A model generated the notes under the pieces. It was not told where the DNA came from. It saw only the letters and a program-made list of their open reading frames with translations, and searched no databases. From NCBI RefSeq assembly GCF_035982055.1, contig NZ_CP108427.1, forward strand, positions 248,001 through 312,000: 64,000 nucleotides of DNA, given 5' to 3'. The position numbers and the translations under genes are program-made. Below are positions 60,064 through 64,000 of this stretch, in pieces; positions within the stretch are counted from its first letter, which is position 1; each line of letters starts with the position of its first letter. This DNA is from Streptomyces sp. NBC_01288. GTDB taxonomy: Bacteria > Actinomycetota > Actinomycetes > Streptomycetales > Streptomycetaceae.

Positions 60064-61623
60064 TCAGCTGATGCCGAGCGGGATGCCCAGCAGGTACCAG
60101 GCCACGAAGAACGCGACCCAGACCACCCACACGACGGCGGCGATCGGGATCGTGAAGGAGGCCAGGGTGCCGATGCCGGCGGACTTGCGGTACTGCTGGA
60201 TGAAGCCCAGGGCCATGACGAAGTAGGGGCTCATCGGGGTGACGCAGTTGGTGACCGAGTCGGCGACGCGGTAGACGGCCTGGGTGGTCTCGGGCTCGAT
60301 GCCGATGAGCATCAGCATGGGAACGAGGACCGGTGCCGCCAGTGCCCAGAGCGCGGAGCCGCTGGTGATGACGAGGTTCATGAACGTGATCAGCACGGCG
60401 ATGCCGACGAGCACGGTCCAGCCGTTCAGATGCAGGTCGCGCAGTGTCTCGGCGCCCTTGACCGCGAGGATGTCGCCGATGTTCGTCCACTTGAAGTAGG
60501 CGAGGAACTGGGCGATCGCGAAGAACAGGACGAGGATCGGCGCCATCGAGCGGGTGCCGTCGACCATCGCGCCGATGCTGTCGCGGGCGGCGGTGAACGT
60601 GCCGGTCATCCGGCCGTAGACGGTGCCGAGCACGGCGAAGAACACGCCGAGGACGAGTGCCATGCCGCCGATCAGCGGGGAGTTGACGATGCCGCCGCCC
60701 TCGCCGCGCAGGGGTGAGGACGAGGGGATCATCGCCGCCGCGAGGAGCACGAGGAAGCCGACGGCGACCAGGCCGGTCGTGCGCAGGGCGCGCCGCTGCC
60801 GGTCGGTGACCTCGATCTCGGCCAGTTCCTCGGCGCCCAGCGCGGCGACCGGCTCGTCGGGTTCCAGGTCGGAGCGGCGGGCGAGGACCTTGTCGACGAC
60901 GAGGGTGATCACCAACGCGACCAGGACGGACGAGCCGAGGCCGAAGAAGTAGTTGGCGACCGGGGTCACGACGTAGTGCGCGTCGATGGTGTGGGCGGCG
61001 GCCGTGGAGATCCCGGAGAGCAGGACGTCCGTGGTGGTGAGCGACGGGGAGGCGTCGTACCCGGCGGCGATCGAGACGTAGGCGACGACACAGCCGAGGA
61101 CCGGGCTGCGGCCGGCCGCGCGGAAGACCAGGGCGCCGAGCGGGATGAGGGTGACGTAGGCGGCGTCTCCGGCGACATGGCTGACCATGGCCGTCATCGA
61201 CAGGGCGAAGGTGAGGTACTTGCCCGGGACGCGCGCGACCATGCGGCGCAGCAGGGCGGAGAACAGTCCGCTCTTCTCGGCGACGGCGATGCCGAACATC
61301 ACGGTGAGGATGGTCGCCAGCGGCGGGAAGGCCGCGTAGTTGTCGACGGCGCCCTCGACGGCCATGGTGAGGCCGTCCCTGCTGAGCAGGTTCTGCACCG
61401 TGATGGTCTCGTGCGTGCCGGGGTGCACGGCGCTGAGGCCGGTCGCCGCCAGGACGGCGCTGAGGACGGCGACGATCCCCGCGAGGATCCAGAACAGCCA
61501 GAAGGGGTTGGGGAGCTTGTTGCCGACCTTCTCGATCGCCGTCAGGCCGCGGAACGCGGTGCGCAGGACTCTCGACTCGGGCTCGGTGGACGGGGGCTGA
61601 GGTTGAGCGGAGGTGACACTCAT
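60064..61623 (-). CDS. AbgT-family p-aminobenzoyl-glutamate transporter
   Basis: The 519-residue membrane protein has about 11 spans and two inward hairpins. Family segments include LPNPFWLFWILAGIVAVLSA, FPPLATILTVMFGIAVAEKS, VSHVAGDAAYVTLIPLGALV, AYVSIAAGYDASP and VADSVTNCVTPMSPYFVMAL. AbgT proteins move p-aminobenzoyl-glutamate, and some export sulfonamides. First gene of the AbgT-M20 operon and divergent from a Lrp-type regulator. Confidence 0.93.
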   Translation of the reverse strand: MSVTSAQPQPPSTEPESRVLRTAFRGLTAIEKVGNKLPNPFWLFWILAGIVAVLSAVLAATGLSAVHPGTHETITVQNLLSRDGLTMAVEGAVDNYAAFPPLATILTVMFGIAVAEKSGLFSALLRRMVARVPGKYLTFALSMTAMVSHVAGDAAYVTLIPLGALVFRAAGRSPVLGCVVAYVSIAAGYDASPSLTTTDVLLSGISTAAAHTIDAHYVVTPVANYFFGLGSSVLVALVITLVVDKVLARRSDLEPDEPVAALGAEELAEIEVTDRQRRALRTTGLVAVGFLVLLAAAMIPSSSPLRGEGGGIVNSPLIGGMALVLGVFFAVLGTVYGRMTGTFTAARDSIGAMVDGTRSMAPILVLFFAIAQFLAYFKWTNIGDILAVKGAETLRDLHLNGWTVLVGIAVLITFMNLVITSGSALWALAAPVLVPMLMLIGIEPETTQAVYRVADSVTNCVTPMSPYFVMALGFIQQYRKSAGIGTLASFTIPIAAVVWVVWVAFFVAWYLLGIPLGIS

Positions 61624-61650
61624 CGGTACCTCTTGGCGCGATGGGGGGAT

Positions 61651-61688
61651 GTTCCTGCGAACAATGGCATCCAGATGAGAGATTCTCT
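61651..61688. promoter_or_regulatory. Operator-like palindromes between AbgT and Lrp genes
   Basis: GTTC-CTGC-GAAC (61651-61662) and AGAGA-T-TCTCT (61678-61688) lie in the AT-richer 115-base gap between divergent starts at 61623 and 61739. Lrp/AsnC proteins bind such short AT-flanked palindromes, so these are candidate autoregulatory sites. Confidence 0.5.
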
Positions 61689-61738
61689 ATATCTTGGAAG
61701 TAACAGTGGGATTAAACAGCACCTTAGAGTGAGGCCCT

Positions 61739-62764
61739 ATGACCCGTCCTCTCCTCGACGAGCTCGACCGGCGCCTCATCGGCGCGCTGCACCTGGCGCC
61801 CCGGGCCACCTGGGACGACATCGGCGAGATCCTGGCCGCCGACGCCAGCACGCTCAAACGCCGCTACGACCGCTTGCACGAGGCACGCATGGTGCGCGTG
61901 ATCGGGCAGGCCGACTGGGGCGTCCACTCCACGGCGATGCCCGTCCACGTCTTCCTGGACATCACCGGCGAGACCCCTCTCTCGGTCCTGCACCGGCTCC
62001 GTGACCTGCCTCACCTCCAGTTGCTGGCGCAGATCTCGGGCGACTACCCGCTCTACGCCGTCGTGCACGCCCCGTCCGAGGCGGCGACCAGCGAGGCGAT
62101 CGACCGGATGTTCTCCGTGCCCGGCGTCCGGCGCGTCAACGCCCTGCCCGCGCTGAGCACGCTGCGCCGGGGCATCACCTGGGACCCGCAGTTCCTCACC
62201 GACACCGAGCGCGCCGACCTGCTGAAGCTCACCGGCTCCCGCCCCGAGGGCACGGCGACCGCGACTCCCCCGGCGAAACCGCTCAGCGAGGCCGAGCGCG
62301 GGGTCGTGGCCCAGCTGCTCCGGGACGGCCGCGCGTCCGCCGCGAGCATCGCCCGGACCGCCGACCTGGCCACCTCCACCGCGCACCGCGTGGTCCGCCG
62401 GGTCCTGGACGAGGGCTGGGCCAAACCGCGCCTGGAGATCGTGTCCGAGTGGCTCGGCTTCCAGACCGCGTTCATCCTCCGGCTGCGGGTGGCGCCGGGC
62501 GCGACCCCCGAAGTGATGCGCCGCATCGACCAGTTGCCCCAGACCCGGCTCGCCGCGCACGTCGCCAGCGACATGTCCGTGCTCGCCACCGGCCTGGTCA
62601 CCGACCGCGCCGCCCTCGCGCTCTTCGTCGACAACGAGCTGGCGAGTATCCCCGGCCTCCTCGGCGTCAGCGTCGCCGTGATGCTCGCCGAACCGCGCCG
62701 CTACTGGCTGGACCGCGACCTGACCACCGGCCTCGGCACGTTCCACGCACCCACCCTGCTGTGA
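61739..62764 (+). CDS. Lrp/AsnC-family regulator with two HTH and two ligand domains
   Basis: The 341-residue protein is a tandem Lrp: first HTH LLDELDRRLIGALHLAPRAT, first RAM-like domain around HVFLDITGETPLSVLHRL, second HTH LSEAERGVVAQLLRDGRASA with ATSTAHRVVRRVLDEGW, and a second RAM-like domain FILRLRVAPGATPEVMRRI. Double-length forms are common in actinobacteria. It is divergent from the AbgT-M20 operon, its likely target. GAGTGAGG precedes the ATG. Confidence 0.93.
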   Translation: MTRPLLDELDRRLIGALHLAPRATWDDIGEILAADASTLKRRYDRLHEARMVRVIGQADWGVHSTAMPVHVFLDITGETPLSVLHRLRDLPHLQLLAQISGDYPLYAVVHAPSEAATSEAIDRMFSVPGVRRVNALPALSTLRRGITWDPQFLTDTERADLLKLTGSRPEGTATATPPAKPLSEAERGVVAQLLRDGRASAASIARTADLATSTAHRVVRRVLDEGWAKPRLEIVSEWLGFQTAFILRLRVAPGATPEVMRRIDQLPQTRLAAHVASDMSVLATGLVTDRAALALFVDNELASIPGLLGVSVAVMLAEPRRYWLDRDLTTGLGTFHAPTLL

Positions 62765-62770
62765 GCAGAA

Positions 62771-62808
62771 GGCGGGCGCCCCGGCACCGAAGCACCGGGG
62801 CGCCCGCC
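62771..62808. terminator. Bidirectional terminator after the Lrp gene
   Basis: A perfect 14-bp stem (GGCGGGCGCCCCGG at 62771-62784 with 62795-62808) and 10-base loop lie 6 bases after the Lrp stop and 26 before the stop of the convergent gene. Confidence 0.9.
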
Positions 62809-62834
62809 GCCCTCAACTCGCAGTCCCCGTAGGG

Positions 62835-64000
62835 TCATCCGGTGCCGAAGGCCCCCGTGCTGTAGGCGCACTCCGTGTAGATGTAGCCCGACCTGAGCTT
62901 CGCCGTGTCCGAGGCCGGCGTCGCGGTCGAACTGTCAGGACGGTGCACGAAGTACGTCGTCCCGGTCGGCAGGCTGATCGTCTTCTGCGGGTAGCTCTTG
63001 CCGGAGCTGCACGGCTTGAACCCCCTCAGCAGGGTGGTGGTCAGGGAGTACGACGTGCAGCTCCCGCAGCCCTTGAGCGTGAAGCTGCCGGTCACCGGAC
63101 CGGTGTACAGGACGGTGATGTCGTCCGGGCTGTCGTTCTTGACGGTGACGGAGATGCTGCCGCCGGACGCGGTCGTCGGGAGCTTCTTGCCCGCGGCCGG
63201 GACCGTCTGCGCCACCTCGGCGGCGATCGCGATCTTCTTGGCCCGGGCCCGGTTCTTGTCGTGCGTGTTCTTCTTCACGAAGTCGTTCATCGTGGAGAGC
63301 GCCGAGTCGAAGTCGCCGTCCTTGTACTGGAATACACCGCACTGGTAGGCACCGGAGTCGGCGCGGCTGCTCGCCTGCTGGGCGTCCGCGCTCAGCGCGT
63401 CGGACACACCTGCCCCACCGCCCTGAAGACTCCCGATCTGGGTGGAGAGACTCTCCAACCCGCTGACGGCCGTGCACGGTTGACTGCCCGTCACACCCTT
63501 CACCGCCGTGCTGACAGCCGACTTGACGGCCGGCTCGACCTGACCCGCCTGCGACGACTGCGGGAACGTGGCCAGCAGATCGCCGAAGTTCGTCGACCAG
63601 TCCGCGCGTTGGGCGGCGAGACCGGTGGAGCCGCACTCGTACAGCGAGGTAGCCAGCCGGTCGTCGGGCCAGGTGGTGAGCGTGCCCAGTTCCTTCTTGC
63701 TGATGGTGCCGGGGACGGTCCGCAGATACTTCAACTGGGGTATCGCGTCACAGTAGTTCTTCTGCGCATAGGCGCCGGAGACCGTCGTGTAGAACGTCTT
63801 CAGCCGGTCGGGCACGCGCTTGGCCGCCCGCGAACCGGAGTGGGCGGTGCCGAGGTCGTCGTACGCGACCAGCGCCTGGCGGTACTGCGGTTCGGCCGCC
63901 GAGAACGGCAACCTCCCCGAGTCCGCGACGAGTTGGTCGGCCTTCTCCAGCCGGTCGAGGAGCATCTGCTGGGTCGCCTCGTCGCGGGCGTTGTCGTAGA
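62835..64000 (-). CDS. Hypothetical protein, C-terminal part (runs off the right edge)
   Basis: The visible 388 codons stay open to the edge of the window, so the true start lies outside. The first part is helical and repeat-like (EPQYRQALVAYDDLGTAHSG, KTFYTTVSGAYAQKNYCDAI), suggesting TPR-type helices with paired cysteines. The last 120 residues are a beta domain (SVTVKNDSPDDITVLYTGPV; LKGCGSCTSYSLTT). Cysteine pairs suggest an extracytoplasmic location, with the anchor in the missing N-terminus. No function is recognised. Confidence 0.85.
   Translation of the reverse strand, partial: YDNARDEATQQMLLDRLEKADQLVADSGRLPFSAAEPQYRQALVAYDDLGTAHSGSRAAKRVPDRLKTFYTTVSGAYAQKNYCDAIPQLKYLRTVPGTISKKELGTLTTWPDDRLATSLYECGSTGLAAQRADWSTNFGDLLATFPQSSQAGQVEPAVKSAVSTAVKGVTGSQPCTAVSGLESLSTQIGSLQGGGAGVSDALSADAQQASSRADSGAYQCGVFQYKDGDFDSALSTMNDFVKKNTHDKNRARAKKIAIAAEVAQTVPAAGKKLPTTASGGSISVTVKNDSPDDITVLYTGPVTGSFTLKGCGSCTSYSLTTTLLRGFKPCSSGKSYPQKTISLPTGTTYFVHRPDSSTATPASDTAKLRSGYIYTECAYSTGAFGTG

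Overview
The window is high-GC DNA with the gene style of Streptomyces or a close relative. The signs are many GTG starts after AGGAG-type ribosome sites, a WhiB protein, two very large LuxR (LAL) regulators, twin-arginine and lipoprotein secretion signals, two sugar ABC operons without an ATPase (the MsiK arrangement), a chitinase promoter with the TGGTCYAG-type direct repeats, and a stem-loop of the kind scattered through Streptomyces intergenic DNA. No rRNA, tRNA, phage, transposase or CRISPR was seen, so this reads as accessory metabolism on a chromosome.

Layout. 1-4.1 kb: a cut XRE regulator, a small monooxygenase-fold protein, an ADP-ribosylglycohydrolase, then decay (a frameshifted, internally deleted FAD oxidoreductase and the tail of a PucR-type regulator), then a small beta-barrel-like protein and a DJ-1/PfpI enzyme. 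4.2-8.2 kb: a sugar ABC operon (binding lipoprotein, two permeases, YesL-like protein) behind a promoter with a LacI-type operator and three 17-bp repeats in the leader. 8.3-11.8 kb: a free-standing condensation-domain protein, a nitrobindin and a secreted phospholipase-D-like enzyme. 11.7-20.5 kb: a PucR regulator and two LAL regulators around a coiled-coil protein, a DUF1003 membrane protein and WhiB. 20.6-23.9 kb: a pseudokinase/flippase membrane protein and an HdeD-type protein.

24-31.3 kb is the region of most interest. Two paralogous MarR regulators sit among an LLM flavin oxidoreductase, a GMC oxidoreductase, an acetoacetate-decarboxylase-family enzyme, a WrbA quinone reductase, a cis-CaaD-like tautomerase and a cytochrome P450. 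Variants of one palindrome, TTGCTTGACAAAGCA, lie in front of the LLM, GMC, MarR, WrbA and P450 genes, which suggests one co-regulated oxidative pathway of unknown substrate.

31.3-48.7 kb is a glycan-use region. GH27 and GH36 alpha-galactosidases flank a second sugar ABC transporter in one operon under a divergent ROK regulator, followed by a GH95 fucosidase-family enzyme. Next come an SDR dehydrogenase, an enolase-superfamily acid-sugar dehydratase, a LysR regulator with its binding box, an SMP-30 lactonase and a UxaA-type dehydratase. Together these outline secretion or uptake of galactosyl/fucosyl oligosaccharides and a non-phosphorylative route for the released sugar, most likely fucose or a stereochemical relative.

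48.7-64 kb: a DinB-fold protein, a GlxA-type regulator with an isochorismatase-family hydrolase, five 47-bp tandem repeats touching the 3-prime end of pyruvate carboxylase, a secreted chitinase, a secreted type-B carboxylesterase homologue that has lost its whole catalytic triad, a membrane protein, an AbgT transporter with an M20 peptidase and a divergent double-headed Lrp regulator (folate-breakdown-product use), and a cut hypothetical protein.
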